Origin: Ramlibacter sp. Leaf400
GTDB lineage: Bacteria; Pseudomonadota; Gammaproteobacteria; Burkholderiales; Burkholderiaceae_C
DNA: 64,000 nucleotides
Direction: 5' to 3'
Assembly (NCBI RefSeq): GCF_001424545.1
Contig: NZ_LMQL01000002.1
Span: 1,434-65,433 of the forward strand
Positions 1 through 9,792 of this stretch are shown here, in pieces. The notes under the pieces are model-generated. The model searched no databases. It was given only the letters and a program-made list of their open reading frames with translations, and was not told the origin of the DNA. The position numbers were made by a program, and so were the translations under genes. Numbering within the stretch: position 1 is the stretch's first letter; each line of letters starts with the position of its first letter.

Positions 1-15
1 GTGCTCTTCCGATCT
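1..15. other. Residual Illumina adapter at contig end
   Basis: The first 15 bases, GTGCTCTTCCGATCT, equal the 3' end of the Illumina TruSeq read-2 adapter as I remember it. They are almost certainly not genomic. A second adapter-like 9-mer, GATCGGAAG, occurs at about 33-41 and could be chance or another remnant. The window therefore starts at an assembly end. No gene is seen in 16-299. Confidence 0.85.
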
Positions 16-299
16 CAGGGCCCCGCAGCGGATCGGAAGGTCCGGACTGCATGACAGGCCGGATATAAGTCCGCAGTGAATCCGCCGAGTCAAAGCTTCG
101 AAGAACCGCTTGCCACACGGGAGGCGTCCATATAAGTTTTTCCGCGAGGGCCCGCACCACTCAAGCGATGCGCGCAGCACTGCGAGCGCCAGCGAAGCAG
201 GCGAAGAGGCACAGCATGAGCCCCCCCGCCGGGGACCCCCTGCCGCAGGCCACGGACAGCAATAAGCAAAGAGACAAAGAGCCCGGAAAGCCGAGGGCC

Positions 300-1691
300 T
301 CAGGCCCCCACCCCCGCCCGCCTCCGCTCCGCCGGCTCGATCTTCATCTGCTGCCGATACTTCGTCACCGTCCGCCGCGCCACCTTCAGCCCCTGGAAAG
401 CCAGCTGCCTGGCGATCTCCACATCCGACATCGGCTGCACGCGGGATTCCGCCGCGAACATCTCCTGCATCAACCCGCGGATCGCCGTCGGCGAACACTC
501 GCCGCCATTGGCCGTGGCCAGCCCGCGCGAGAAGAAGTACTTCAGCTCGTACACCCCCACCGGCGTGGCCATGAACTTGTTGTTGGTGACGCGCGAGACG
601 GTGGACTCGTGCACGCCGACCTCCTGCGCGATCTCGCGCAAGGCCAGCGGCTTCATCGCCATCGCGCCATAGGCCAGGAAGCGGTGCTGGCGCTTGAGGA
701 TGGCCTGCGCCACCGCCAGGATGGTGGAAAAGCGCTGCTCCACGTTGCGCACCGTCCAGCGCGCTTCCTGCAGGTGGGCGCCCAGCTCGGTGTTCTCCGC
801 GCTGCGGTGGCGCCGGAACATCTCGGCGTAGCTGCGGTTGAGCCGCACGCGCGGCACCACCGCTTCGTTGAGCATCGCCGTCCACTGCCCGCGCACCTTG
901 CGCACGATCACGTCCGGCGTCACGTACTGCACCGAGGGCGCACCGAAGCGCCAGCCCGGCCGCGGGTCGAGCCGGCGGATCGCGGCGCAGGCGGCTTCCG
1001 CCTCCGCGACCGACACGGCCAGCCGGCGCGCCACCGCGGGCATGTCGCGGCTGGCCAGGCACTGCACGCAGTCGCGCAGGATGCGCGAGGCCACCGCGCG
1101 CTTGCGCTCGCAGTCGATCGCGGGCAGTTGCAGCCGCAGGCACTCGATCACGTCGCGCGCCGCCACGCCGGCCGGGTCCAGCGCCTGCACGCGGCGCAGG
1201 GCGACCACCAGCTCTTCGGGCTCCACCGGCGGCTCCATCGGCACCAGCGCGCCGATCTCCTGCAGCGGGGTGCGCAGGTAGCCGTCGTCCTCCAGCGATT
1301 CGATGAGCGCGGCGGCCAGCGTCCAGTCGCGCTCGGACAGCGTCAGCAGGTTGAGCTGGCCCAGCAGGTGGTCGGCCAGCGAGGTCTGCGCGGCCAGCGT
1401 GTCGAACACGCCGTCGCCGTCGACCATGCGCGCGCGCGAGATCGGCTCGGCGCCCCACCCGGCCGATTCGCCGCTGGCGTCCATGGCGCCCACGGGCTCG
1501 TCCCCCGCCGGCGACGGCAGGTCCGCCACCGCGGACTCGTCGGGCTCCAGGAAGGGGTTGTTGTCCAGGGCGTCGCGCACGACCTGCGAGAAATCGAGCG
1601 AGGACATCTGCAGCAGACGGACCGCGCGCTGCAGCCGCGGCGAGAGCGTCGTCTGCAACGTCGAACCGATCTGCAAGCTCAGCGTATGCAT
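300..1691 (-). CDS. rpoN: RNA polymerase sigma-54 factor (RpoN)
   Basis: This is the alternative sigma factor that directs RNA polymerase to -24/-12 promoters and needs an AAA+ activator to open them. The 463-residue protein starts with a typical region I (MHTLSLQIGS, then LSPRLQRAVRLLQMSS). It has a helix-turn-helix at about residues 350-366 (EVGVHESTVSRV) and ends with the RpoN box ARRTVTKYRQ at about 438-447. The start at 1691 is chosen because AAGGA lies about 9 bases upstream. An upstream in-frame ATG at 1700 is too close to that site, and 1787 adds a non-conserved extension. It is divergent from a hybrid kinase and a sigma-54 activator, not in the usual lptB-rpoN-hpf setting, so it may be a second, dedicated rpoN copy. 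The genes downstream of it are beyond the contig end. Confidence 0.93.
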   Translation of the reverse strand: MHTLSLQIGSTLQTTLSPRLQRAVRLLQMSSLDFSQVVRDALDNNPFLEPDESAVADLPSPAGDEPVGAMDASGESAGWGAEPISRARMVDGDGVFDTLAAQTSLADHLLGQLNLLTLSERDWTLAAALIESLEDDGYLRTPLQEIGALVPMEPPVEPEELVVALRRVQALDPAGVAARDVIECLRLQLPAIDCERKRAVASRILRDCVQCLASRDMPAVARRLAVSVAEAEAACAAIRRLDPRPGWRFGAPSVQYVTPDVIVRKVRGQWTAMLNEAVVPRVRLNRSYAEMFRRHRSAENTELGAHLQEARWTVRNVEQRFSTILAVAQAILKRQHRFLAYGAMAMKPLALREIAQEVGVHESTVSRVTNNKFMATPVGVYELKYFFSRGLATANGGECSPTAIRGLMQEMFAAESRVQPMSDVEIARQLAFQGLKVARRTVTKYRQQMKIEPAERRRAGVGA

Positions 1692-2014
1692 CGGGTTCAT
1701 TCCTTGATGAGTCCAGGCCAGGTCGGCCGGTGCGCCACGGCAGCGCAAGTCGCATGCCGTCCCGTGCCCGCACCGCCGGCTGGTCACGTCTGAGACGCGC
1801 CGTCACGTCTGCTCGGCCGCCCCTGGCGACAGGGTAGGCAGGCGGCCCGGCGCCGTGTCCGGCTTTTCTGTAAATGTTGCGCAGCACCGTGCCCGACAGG
1901 CCGGCACCCGGTAGCGTTTGCTGCAAGGCAGCGGATACAAGCTGTTGCCGCACACTGCGCCAAAGGCTGAGCCGTACTACGCTGGGCCGTTGCGCTCCCC
2001 CCATCGCCGCCCCC
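1692..2014. promoter_or_regulatory. Divergent promoter region between rpoN and hybrid kinase
   Basis: This 323-base non-coding gap must hold the promoters of both divergent genes. I could not find a convincing -35/-10 or -24/-12 pair or a clear inverted repeat by eye. Confidence 0.4.
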
Positions 2015-4651
2015 ATGTCCCCGGACCCACCACCCCCGACCGAACCGCAGCGGTACTGGCCGCGCGCGACGCTTCGGCGCTACCTGGTGGCGATGATCCT
2101 GCTGGCCACGCTGCCGCTGGCGGCGCTGGTGTGCTGGCAGATCCTGGCCGACGTGCGGGCCGAGCAGGGCCAGATCGAGGCCAACCTCTCGCGCTCCGCC
2201 TCCGCCCTTGCGCACGCTGTCGAGAGCGAGGTGCATGCATCGTTCGACGCGCTCGCCACGCTGTCCCATGCCGACCTGCTGCAGTCGCCGCAGCAATCGC
2301 TGGCCCGCCTGCTGCGCGAGCGGCCGCCGCGGCGCGACTGGCACAGCGTGTTCGTGCTGGACGCCGAAGGGCAGCTGCTGTTCGACTCCGGCGACTTGCA
2401 GGCCGGTGGGCCGGTCGCGGGCGAACTCGGGCAGCTGCATGAACGCGTGATGCGCGAGGGCCAGCCCGCCGTCTCGGGCCTGGTGCCGACACGCGCGCCC
2501 GAGGGACAGGCCGTGATGCTGGCGGTGCCGGTGGTGCGCGGCGGCGAAACCCGGCTGGTGCTGGGCGCACGCGTGGCCGGCAACGCCTGGCAGCGGCTGG
2601 CGGCCACGGCCAACAAGCCCGAGGCCGGCTACGCGCTGCTGCACGACGCGCGCCGGCAGCTGATCGGCTGGACGCTGTCGCCCGGGCCGCCGCTGGGCAT
2701 GAGCCTGGGCGCGGACACCGTCGCCACGATCGAGGGCCGCTGGTCCGGCGTGCAGCGGCTCACGGGCGTCGACGGCCGCACGGTGTACGCCGCGTGGCAG
2801 CAGGTGCCGGCCTCGGGCTGGGGCGTGCAGGTGGCGATGCCGGCGCGGCCGATCGACGCGGCGCACCGCCAGGCCATCCTGGCCGCGCTCTCCACCAGCG
2901 GCGCCAGCCTGCTGCTCGGGGTGCTGCTGGCGGTGCTGGTCGCGCAGCGCGTCGCCGACCCGCTGCAGGCGCTGGCCCTGCGCGGCGCGGCGGGCCTGCT
3001 GGGGCGGGTCGCGGTGCGCGAAGTGGCCATGCTGCGCGATGCGCTGGAGGCCGCCGCGCGCCAGGACCGGCACGCGCGCCAGGCGCTGGAAGAAGACATC
3101 GCCAAGCGCAAGCTGGTCGAGGCGCAGCTGCTGGCCGCCCACGAGCAGTTGCAGGCCAGCCAGCGCCTGATCGACCTGGCGCAGGAAGCCGGGCGCGTGG
3201 GCTTCTTCCACTACCGCTTCGAGGCCGACCACCTCACCTGGACCCCGGCGCACTGCCAGCTGTTCGGCATCGCGTCACTGGAGCCGCCGCACCTGGCGCG
3301 CTGGTTCGAGCTGATGGCACCGTCCGAGCGCGAGGCGAACGAGCGCGACTTCTGGACCGCGTGCGCGCTGCGGCGGCAGACGCAGACGCTGGAGTACGAC
3401 GTGCTGCGGCCCGGCGGCGACCGCCGCTGGCTGTCCAGCCGGGTGCTGCTGCGCTACGGCTCGGACGGCAAGCCGGAGCAGATGACCGGCTTCACGGTCG
3501 ACATGACGGACCAGCGCGAGGCCGAACTGCACCGCGCCGAACTCACCGAGCAGGCCGTCGCCGCGCGGCAGGCGGCGGAGGCGGCCAGCCGCGCCAAGGA
3601 CGAGTTCCTGTCCATGCTCGGCCATGAGTTGCGCAACCCGCTGGGCGCGATCTCGGCCGCCATCGACGTGCTGGACGCGGCCCCGGCCGGCAGCGACAGC
3701 GCCGGCGAGGCGCGCGCCATCATCGCCCGCCAGACCCGCAACCTGGCGCACATGATGGGCGACCTGCTCGACGTGGGCCGGGTGATCGCCGGCAAGATCC
3801 TGCTGGCGCGCCAGCCGGTCAACCTGGCGGCGGTGCTCGAGCGCGTGCGGCGCACGCTGCACCTCACCGGCGAGGCCGCCAGCCACGACCTGCGGCTGGA
3901 CGTGGGCGACGCGTGGATCGACGGCGACGCGGTGCGCATGGAACAGGTGATGACCAACCTGGTGACCAACGCGATCAAGTACACGCCGGCCGGTCGCCGC
4001 ATCGAGGTCACCGTCGGGCTGCGCGGCGATCGCGCGGTCTTCGAGGTGAAGGACTCCGGCATGGGCATCCCGGCCACGCTGCTGCCGCATGTCTTCGACC
4101 TGTTCGTGCAGGGCGAGCGCACCCTGGATCGCCGCGCCGGCGGCCTGGGCATCGGCCTCACGCTGGTCAAGCGGCTGGTGGAACTGCATGGCGGCACGGT
4201 GGTCGCCGAGAGCTCGGACGACGGCAGCCGCTTCACGGTGGAGCTGCCCGCCATCGCGCCGCCCACCCGGGCCGAGGGCGACACGCTGCCGCCGTCGCGC
4301 CGGCGCCGCGTGCTGGTGATCGAGGACAACGCCGACGTGCTGGCCGCGCTGCGGTCCAAGCTCGAGCTGGACGGCCACACGGTCAGCACGGCGGCCGACG
4401 GCGTGGAAGGGCTCACGCGCCTGCTGAGGCAGCAGCCGGAGGTTTCCATCGTCGACATCGGCCTGCCGGGGCTCACCGGCTACGAGGTGGCGCGGCACGC
4501 GCGGGCCGCGGGCTACGCGGGCCGGCTGATCGCCCTGTCGGGCTACGGGCAGGAGCGCGACCGCAGCGATGCGCTGGTGGCGGGGTTCGACGGCTACCTG
4601 ATCAAGCCGGTGGACCGGGCCCAGTTGCGTGCGAGCCTGAGCGCGGAGTGA
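2015..4651 (+). CDS. Membrane hybrid sensor histidine kinase (Cache-PAS-HisKA-HATPase-receiver)
   Basis: A membrane sensor kinase of 878 residues. Transmembrane helix 1 is at about 18-40. A periplasmic Cache-like sensor domain spans about 41-285, and helix 2 is at about 287-312. A short coiled linker and a PAS domain follow (about 385-500). The HisKA phosphoacceptor is His537 (GHELRNP). The ATPase domain (about 633-745) has the N box (NLVTNAIKYTP) and glycine boxes. A C-terminal receiver (about 764-875) carries phosphoacceptor Asp814 (VDIGLPG) and Lys in LIKPVD. The start at 2015 (MSPDPPPP) is preferred over 1874, which adds a Cys-rich stretch unlike a signal anchor. It lies 97 bases upstream of a sigma-54 response regulator, its likely phosphorelay partner. 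The ligand is unknown. Confidence 0.88.
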   Translation: MSPDPPPPTEPQRYWPRATLRRYLVAMILLATLPLAALVCWQILADVRAEQGQIEANLSRSASALAHAVESEVHASFDALATLSHADLLQSPQQSLARLLRERPPRRDWHSVFVLDAEGQLLFDSGDLQAGGPVAGELGQLHERVMREGQPAVSGLVPTRAPEGQAVMLAVPVVRGGETRLVLGARVAGNAWQRLAATANKPEAGYALLHDARRQLIGWTLSPGPPLGMSLGADTVATIEGRWSGVQRLTGVDGRTVYAAWQQVPASGWGVQVAMPARPIDAAHRQAILAALSTSGASLLLGVLLAVLVAQRVADPLQALALRGAAGLLGRVAVREVAMLRDALEAAARQDRHARQALEEDIAKRKLVEAQLLAAHEQLQASQRLIDLAQEAGRVGFFHYRFEADHLTWTPAHCQLFGIASLEPPHLARWFELMAPSEREANERDFWTACALRRQTQTLEYDVLRPGGDRRWLSSRVLLRYGSDGKPEQMTGFTVDMTDQREAELHRAELTEQAVAARQAAEAASRAKDEFLSMLGHELRNPLGAISAAIDVLDAAPAGSDSAGEARAIIARQTRNLAHMMGDLLDVGRVIAGKILLARQPVNLAAVLERVRRTLHLTGEAASHDLRLDVGDAWIDGDAVRMEQVMTNLVTNAIKYTPAGRRIEVTVGLRGDRAVFEVKDSGMGIPATLLPHVFDLFVQGERTLDRRAGGLGIGLTLVKRLVELHGGTVVAESSDDGSRFTVELPAIAPPTRAEGDTLPPSRRRRVLVIEDNADVLAALRSKLELDGHTVSTAADGVEGLTRLLRQQPEVSIVDIGLPGLTGYEVARHARAAGYAGRLIALSGYGQERDRSDALVAGFDGYLIKPVDRAQLRASLSAE

Positions 4652-4748
4652 GATTTCGCCGAGCGTTACACCGGCGCCGGCCCCCGCGGGAGAATAATCA
4701 GCCCGGCATTCGCTGCAACGGCGGAGCAAGGTCGCCAGAGGGAGTTCG

Positions 4749-6176
<1,428 letters not shown>

Positions 6177-6347
6177 GCGGCCTTCGTTCCGCTGGCGCGC
6201 CCACGCCGCGCCAGCCTTTCTCTTCCCACCGATCAGCAGGCCGGATGAAGCGGGATTTCGCGGCGACGCCCACGGCCCGGGCACGCCCGTTGCCGGACAA
6301 GCGATGCCTGACGGCAACCAAACTCCATGACTGAAAGGACGGGCAAC

Positions 6348-6581
6348 ATGGCTTCCCTCGATTCTTCTCCCCAGAAGCAGGACCCCAGCACCGGATCGCG
6401 CCGCAGCCTGCGCGGTTTCGCGGCGATGGATCCCCAGCGCCAGCGCGAGATCGCCAGCCTCGGAGGCCGGGCCGCCCACCAGAGCGGGCACGCGCACGAA
6501 TTCACCACCGAGGAAGCGCGCGCCGCCGGTAAGAAGCGGCATGCCGCGCGCGCCAACGGCGGCGCCCAGGGCACGCGTTGA
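6348..6581 (+). CDS. KGG-motif stress-induced protein (GsiB-like)
   Basis: A 77-residue hydrophilic protein with the pattern GFAAMDPQRQREIASLGGRA followed by HQSGHAHEFTTEEARAAGKK. This matches the KGG repeat family of general stress proteins, thought to be hydrophilin-like protectants. One KGG unit is present. The start at 6348 is supported by AAAGGA 8 bases upstream. A more upstream ATG at 6327 has no ribosome-binding site. A second family member lies on the opposite strand at 8695-8925, on the other side of ku. Confidence 0.8.
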   Translation: MASLDSSPQKQDPSTGSRRSLRGFAAMDPQRQREIASLGGRAAHQSGHAHEFTTEEARAAGKKRHAARANGGAQGTR

Positions 6582-6694
6582 CGTGTTGGCGCCCGCCTGC
6601 GCGCGGGTAGGAATCCGCGGCACGCGCGAAGCCCCCTGCGCTGACAGGGAGGCGGTGGACCGCGGCCTAGCATGGCCGCAGCCACTGTCCTTCC

Positions 6695-6997
6695 ATGACC
6701 ACCACCACCACGCCCGCGACCCCTGAACTGCAAGAGGCCAGCCGCGCGTTGTGGCTGGCGACGCTGTCGCTGATGACGGCCTTCATGCAGACGCAGGCGC
6801 CGGCGCACCGGCTGCTGATGGCGCGCCGCATCGCGCGCAACTTCAAGACGCTGCGTTCGCAGGACTGCTTCTCGCCGGACTGCCGCCATCGTTTCGCGCG
6901 GCTCGAGTCGCGCTGGCAGGCGCAGGCCGAGCGGCTGGAAGGCCGGCCGCCGGCGTCGCCCGTGCGGCGCGTGCTGGGCCTGCTCGGTCTCGGCTGA
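6695..6997 (+). CDS. Small hypothetical protein, 100 residues
   Basis: An uncharacterised protein with a Thr-rich N terminus, one amphipathic segment (ALWLATLSLMTAFMQTQAP) and a basic central part (ARRIARNFKTLRSQ). It has two cysteines in CFSPDC. There is no clear signal peptide, and the ribosome-binding site is weak. It lies between a stress gene and ku on the same strand. I do not recognise a family. Coding status is supported mainly by frame, codon usage and position. Confidence 0.5.
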   Translation: MTTTTTPATPELQEASRALWLATLSLMTAFMQTQAPAHRLLMARRIARNFKTLRSQDCFSPDCRHRFARLESRWQAQAERLEGRPPASPVRRVLGLLGLG

Positions 6998-7094
6998 GCC
7001 AGGCCGCGCCGTCGCGTGTACGCACGCGCTGACACCAGGCGGTGCGTGGTGCCGACAGCGCGCGTGCGTTCGCGTTCCCAGACTGCCTGATCAG

Positions 7095-8141
7095 ATGGCC
7101 ACTGCCAAGCGCTCCTCCTCGTCCACGCCCAAGGGCATGGCGCCCACCTCCACGCGTGCGCTGTGGAAGGGCGCGATCACGTTCGGGCTGGTGCACATCC
7201 CGATCGGCCTGTACTCGGCCACGGCCGAGAGCGGCGTCGACTTCGACTGGCTCGACAAGCGCAGCATGGACCCGGTGGGCTACAAGCGCGTCAACAAGAA
7301 GACCGGCAAGGAAATCGCCCGTGACGACATCGTCAAGGGCGTCAAGTGGCACGGCGGCGACTACGTAGTGCTCAGCCCGCAGGAGATCCAGGCCGCCTAC
7401 CCACGCACCACCCAGACCATCGAGATCGAAGCCTTCGTCGATGCCGACGAGGTGCCGTTCGTGTACCTGGAGCGGCCCTACTACGTCGGGCCGGTCAACA
7501 AGGGCGACAAGGTCTACGCGCTGCTGCGCGAGGCGCTCAAGCAGACGAACAAGGTGGGCATCGCCCGCGTGGTGATCCAGACCAGGCAGCACCTGGCCGT
7601 GGTGATCCCCAACGGCCCGGCGCTGGTGCTCAACCTGCTGCGCTGGGGCGGCGAGATCCGCTCGTGGGAGGACCTGAAGCTGCCGCCCTCCGACGCCAAG
7701 TCCGCCGGCGTGAAGGAGTCCGAGCTCAAGATGGCCAGGCAGCTGATCGAGGGCATGACCGCGCACTGGAGCGCCGACCAGTTCCGCGATTCATTCAAGG
7801 AAGAGATCATGAAGCTGGTCGAGGCCAAGGCCGAAGCCGGCGACACCGAGCACGTCACGCCGGTGGAGGAAGCGCCCAGCGGCGGGTCCAACGTCATCGA
7901 CCTGACCGACCTGCTCAAGCGCAGCCTGGCGGGCGGCGGGCGAGCCCCGCGCGAAGCCCCGGCGCCGGCAGCTGCACCGGCGGCCCGCAAGGGCGCCCGC
8001 AGCGCCGGGAAGACGGCGGCCAAGGCCGGCACCGACAAGCGCAAGCCGGCCGGCAAGTCCGCCACTGCCAAGTCCGCGAGCGCCAAGTCCGCGAGCGCCA
8101 AGTCCACGGCCGCCAAGACCCGCTCGCGCAAGGCGGCCTAG
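7095..8141 (+). CDS. ku: Ku protein for non-homologous end joining
   Basis: Bacterial Ku homodimers ring DNA double-strand ends and recruit the ligase LigD. The 348-residue protein has the typical Ku core from about residue 20 (LWKGAITFGLVHIPIGLYSA) to about 260, including YVVLSPQEI and YERPYYVGP-like segments. It ends in a long tail (about 280-348) rich in Lys, Ala and Ser, with repeated AKSASAKSA units like a histone H1 tail. Such basic tails bind DNA in longer Ku proteins. No ligD is in the window. The neighbours are KGG stress proteins, which suggests a desiccation or stationary-phase repair role. Confidence 0.95.
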   Translation: MATAKRSSSSTPKGMAPTSTRALWKGAITFGLVHIPIGLYSATAESGVDFDWLDKRSMDPVGYKRVNKKTGKEIARDDIVKGVKWHGGDYVVLSPQEIQAAYPRTTQTIEIEAFVDADEVPFVYLERPYYVGPVNKGDKVYALLREALKQTNKVGIARVVIQTRQHLAVVIPNGPALVLNLLRWGGEIRSWEDLKLPPSDAKSAGVKESELKMARQLIEGMTAHWSADQFRDSFKEEIMKLVEAKAEAGDTEHVTPVEEAPSGGSNVIDLTDLLKRSLAGGGRAPREAPAPAAAPAARKGARSAGKTAAKAGTDKRKPAGKSATAKSASAKSASAKSTAAKTRSRKAA

Positions 8142-8143
8142 CC

Positions 8144-8632
8144 ATGACCCTGATGCAGTACCACGCGCTGTGGGTCGCGCTCGCGCTGACCGGCATCGCC
8201 GTGGCCAGCGGCCTCCTGACCCGCCACCTGCGCCGACGCGACCTGCGGCGCCGGCAGGCCGAGGAAGCGCTGGAGGCGCTGGCCCGGTACTCGGAATGGC
8301 TGGCGGCTCAGCGCCGCGCCGTGTTCCAGGGCGAGCGGCCGCAGTCGCCCCTGGCCCAGCTGTGCCGAATCCAGCAGGCCGCCTTCCCCGAACTCGCCGG
8401 GGCCCTGGTCGCGCTGCTGCAGGTGCACGTGCTCATGCTGGACTTCCTGTGGCGGCAACAGGCGCTGCGCGACCGCGATCCCGAGGCCTGGCTGGTGTCG
8501 GACCACGACGGCCGCTTCCTGGCCTTGTGGCGCGAGCACGGCGTGGCGGTGCATGGGCTGGCCGAGCGGCTGCGCAGCGTGGCTGGCGGGCTGCTGGTCG
8601 ACGCCGAGCCGGAGACCGTGTTCCCGGCCTGA
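8144..8632 (+). CDS. Hypothetical membrane-anchored protein, 162 residues
   Basis: It begins 2 bases after the ku stop codon, so it is probably co-transcribed with ku. An N-terminal hydrophobic helix (about residues 7-25, HALWVALALTGIAVASGLL) is followed by a basic, Arg-rich stretch (RHLRRRDLRRRQ) and a helical cytosolic part. That topology fits a single-pass membrane protein with a cytoplasmic domain. I recognise no family. The close coupling to ku is the only functional clue. Confidence 0.6.
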   Translation: MTLMQYHALWVALALTGIAVASGLLTRHLRRRDLRRRQAEEALEALARYSEWLAAQRRAVFQGERPQSPLAQLCRIQQAAFPELAGALVALLQVHVLMLDFLWRQQALRDRDPEAWLVSDHDGRFLALWREHGVAVHGLAERLRSVAGGLLVDAEPETVFPA

Positions 8633-8646
8633 GCCGCCGATCGGGC

Positions 8647-8676
8647 AAAAAAAAGCCCCGGCACGCGCCAGGGCTT
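8647..8676 (-). terminator. Rho-independent terminator of KGG gene (minus strand)
   Basis: Read on the minus strand, AAGCCC and GGGCTT arms enclose a GC-rich loop and are followed by eight T. It sits 18 bases past the stop of the minus-strand KGG gene. The hairpin may also stop ku-operon transcripts from the other side, without the T run. Confidence 0.8.
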
Positions 8677-8694
8677 GATTCGCGGGAGACGCGA

Positions 8695-8925
8695 TCAGGC
8701 GTTGGGGCCGGAGCTGTCCGTGCCGGCCGGGCGCGTTTCGGCGGCACGGCGGGTGCGCACCTCGACGCTGCGGCGGGCGGCCGCGCGGGCCTCCTCGCGG
8801 GAGAACTGATGGGCCCGGCCCGCGGCGTGGGCCGTGCGGCCGCCGAGGGCGGCCACCTGGCGCATCTTCTCGGGGTCGAGCAGAGCGAAACCGCGCTTGC
8901 GAGGGGTATCCGTGGGCTGGGTCAT
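8695..8925 (-). CDS. Second KGG-motif stress-induced protein
   Basis: A 76-residue hydrophilic protein with GFALLDPEKMRQVAALGGRT and then AHQFSREEARAAARRS. It is a clear paralogue of the protein at 6348-6581, with the same spacing between the two halves of the KGG unit. The start at 8925 has AGGAG 6 bases upstream. It probably acts as a hydrophilin-like stress protectant. It is convergent with the ku operon and has its own terminator. Confidence 0.8.
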   Translation of the reverse strand: MTQPTDTPRKRGFALLDPEKMRQVAALGGRTAHAAGRAHQFSREEARAAARRSVEVRTRRAAETRPAGTDSSGPNA

Positions 8926-9164
8926 TCGAGGCTCCTGGGTGGGGGGTGAAAGGTGCCCATCCTTGGCCAAGCTCAGCGGGGTCTGTGTAGGACAAAGCCT
9001 CACATGACCGTCGGCCCCCTTCGCGAGGCTGTCGGACGGCGTTGGAGAGGCTGTCGGCGGTCAACCATCCGACGCCACCGTGGGCGCCCCGGCGGGTCGC
9101 AAACGGACGTAACAGGCCGGCGCCGCGGCCCCCGCGCGCCGGGCTTCCTCCCCAAAATGGGCCG

Positions 9165-9560
9165 ATGGACGGCAAGGCACTCACCCCGGCGCAGCGCTCC
9201 GAGCTGCAGCAGCTGATGGCGGGCCGCGAACAGGAGCTGGAGCAGTCGATGGCCGGCCTGCGCCAGGAACTCGCCACGCCCTCCTCCAGCGGCGGGGGCG
9301 AGGTGCGCGACTCCGTCGAGGACGGCGACGCCCGCATGGCGGTCAGCGTGGACCTGGTGCAGCTGCGCCGCCAGGAGGACGAGTTGCGCGACATCCGCCA
9401 TGCCCGCGACCGAATGCGCGCCGGCGACTATGGCCGCTGCGAGGAATGCGACGAGCCGATCCCCTTCGAGCGGCTCAAGGCGCGCCCCGCCGCGCGGTTC
9501 TGCATCCGGCATGAAGAGGCCTGGGAGAAGGCGCATCCGGGGCCGACGGTGGCGGGTTGA
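9165..9560 (+). CDS. DksA/TraR-family zinc-finger protein with altered fourth ligand
   Basis: A 131-residue protein with an N-terminal helical hairpin and a C-terminal DksA-type zinc finger. DksA/TraR proteins enter the RNA polymerase secondary channel and modulate initiation with or without ppGpp. The finger reads CEEC, then 17 residues, then CIRH, so the usual fourth cysteine is a histidine. The start at 9165 (MDGKALTPAQ) is preferred because the upstream extension from 9042 is Pro/Arg-rich and not family-like. It lies alone between a divergent KGG gene and a repeat element. Confidence 0.82.
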   Translation: MDGKALTPAQRSELQQLMAGREQELEQSMAGLRQELATPSSSGGGEVRDSVEDGDARMAVSVDLVQLRRQEDELRDIRHARDRMRAGDYGRCEECDEPIPFERLKARPAARFCIRHEEAWEKAHPGPTVAG

Positions 9561-9603
9561 GGGGCCGGCGCGCCGCTCCCTCCGCGCTCTCCCGTTCTCT
9601 CCT

Positions 9604-9688
9604 GTCATTCCCGCGGAGGCGGGAATCCAGTGCGTCCGCCTTCAGCGGACTGCCGGAAGCACTGGATCCCCGCCTTCTCGGGGATGAC
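9604..9688. repeat. Dispersed inverted repeat, copy 1
   Basis: GTCATTCCCGC...GGGAATCCAGTGC is followed, in inverted orientation, by GCACTGGATCCCC...GGGGATGAC. Each arm is about 30 bases and contains its own small hairpin. Related copies are at 20598, 22101 and 58716. This copy separates the convergent genes at 9165 (plus) and 9793 (minus) and may act as a bidirectional terminator or REP-like element. Confidence 0.85.
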
Positions 9689-9792
9689 GGTGCCAAAAAA
9701 TTTCGAACACCGCCGAGGGCAGGGCCCACCATGAGCCCGGGCCAGGCACCGCCTGCCGCGCGGGCGCACTGCCCAACGCAACACTGCCCAAA

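Noticed and set aside
1860..1925. Sigma-54 promoter before the hybrid kinase
   Set aside because: GGCAC and TTTGCT are present but the spacing between the GG and GC elements is too long for a -24/-12 promoter.
1784..3253. Long minus-strand frame opposite the hybrid kinase
   Set aside because: Shadow of the kinase gene; low-complexity Arg/Ala/Gln composition and no ribosome-binding site.
9604..9688. Insertion sequence remnant
   Set aside because: No transposase frame or target duplication; the paired short hairpins and multiple copies fit a REP-like element better.
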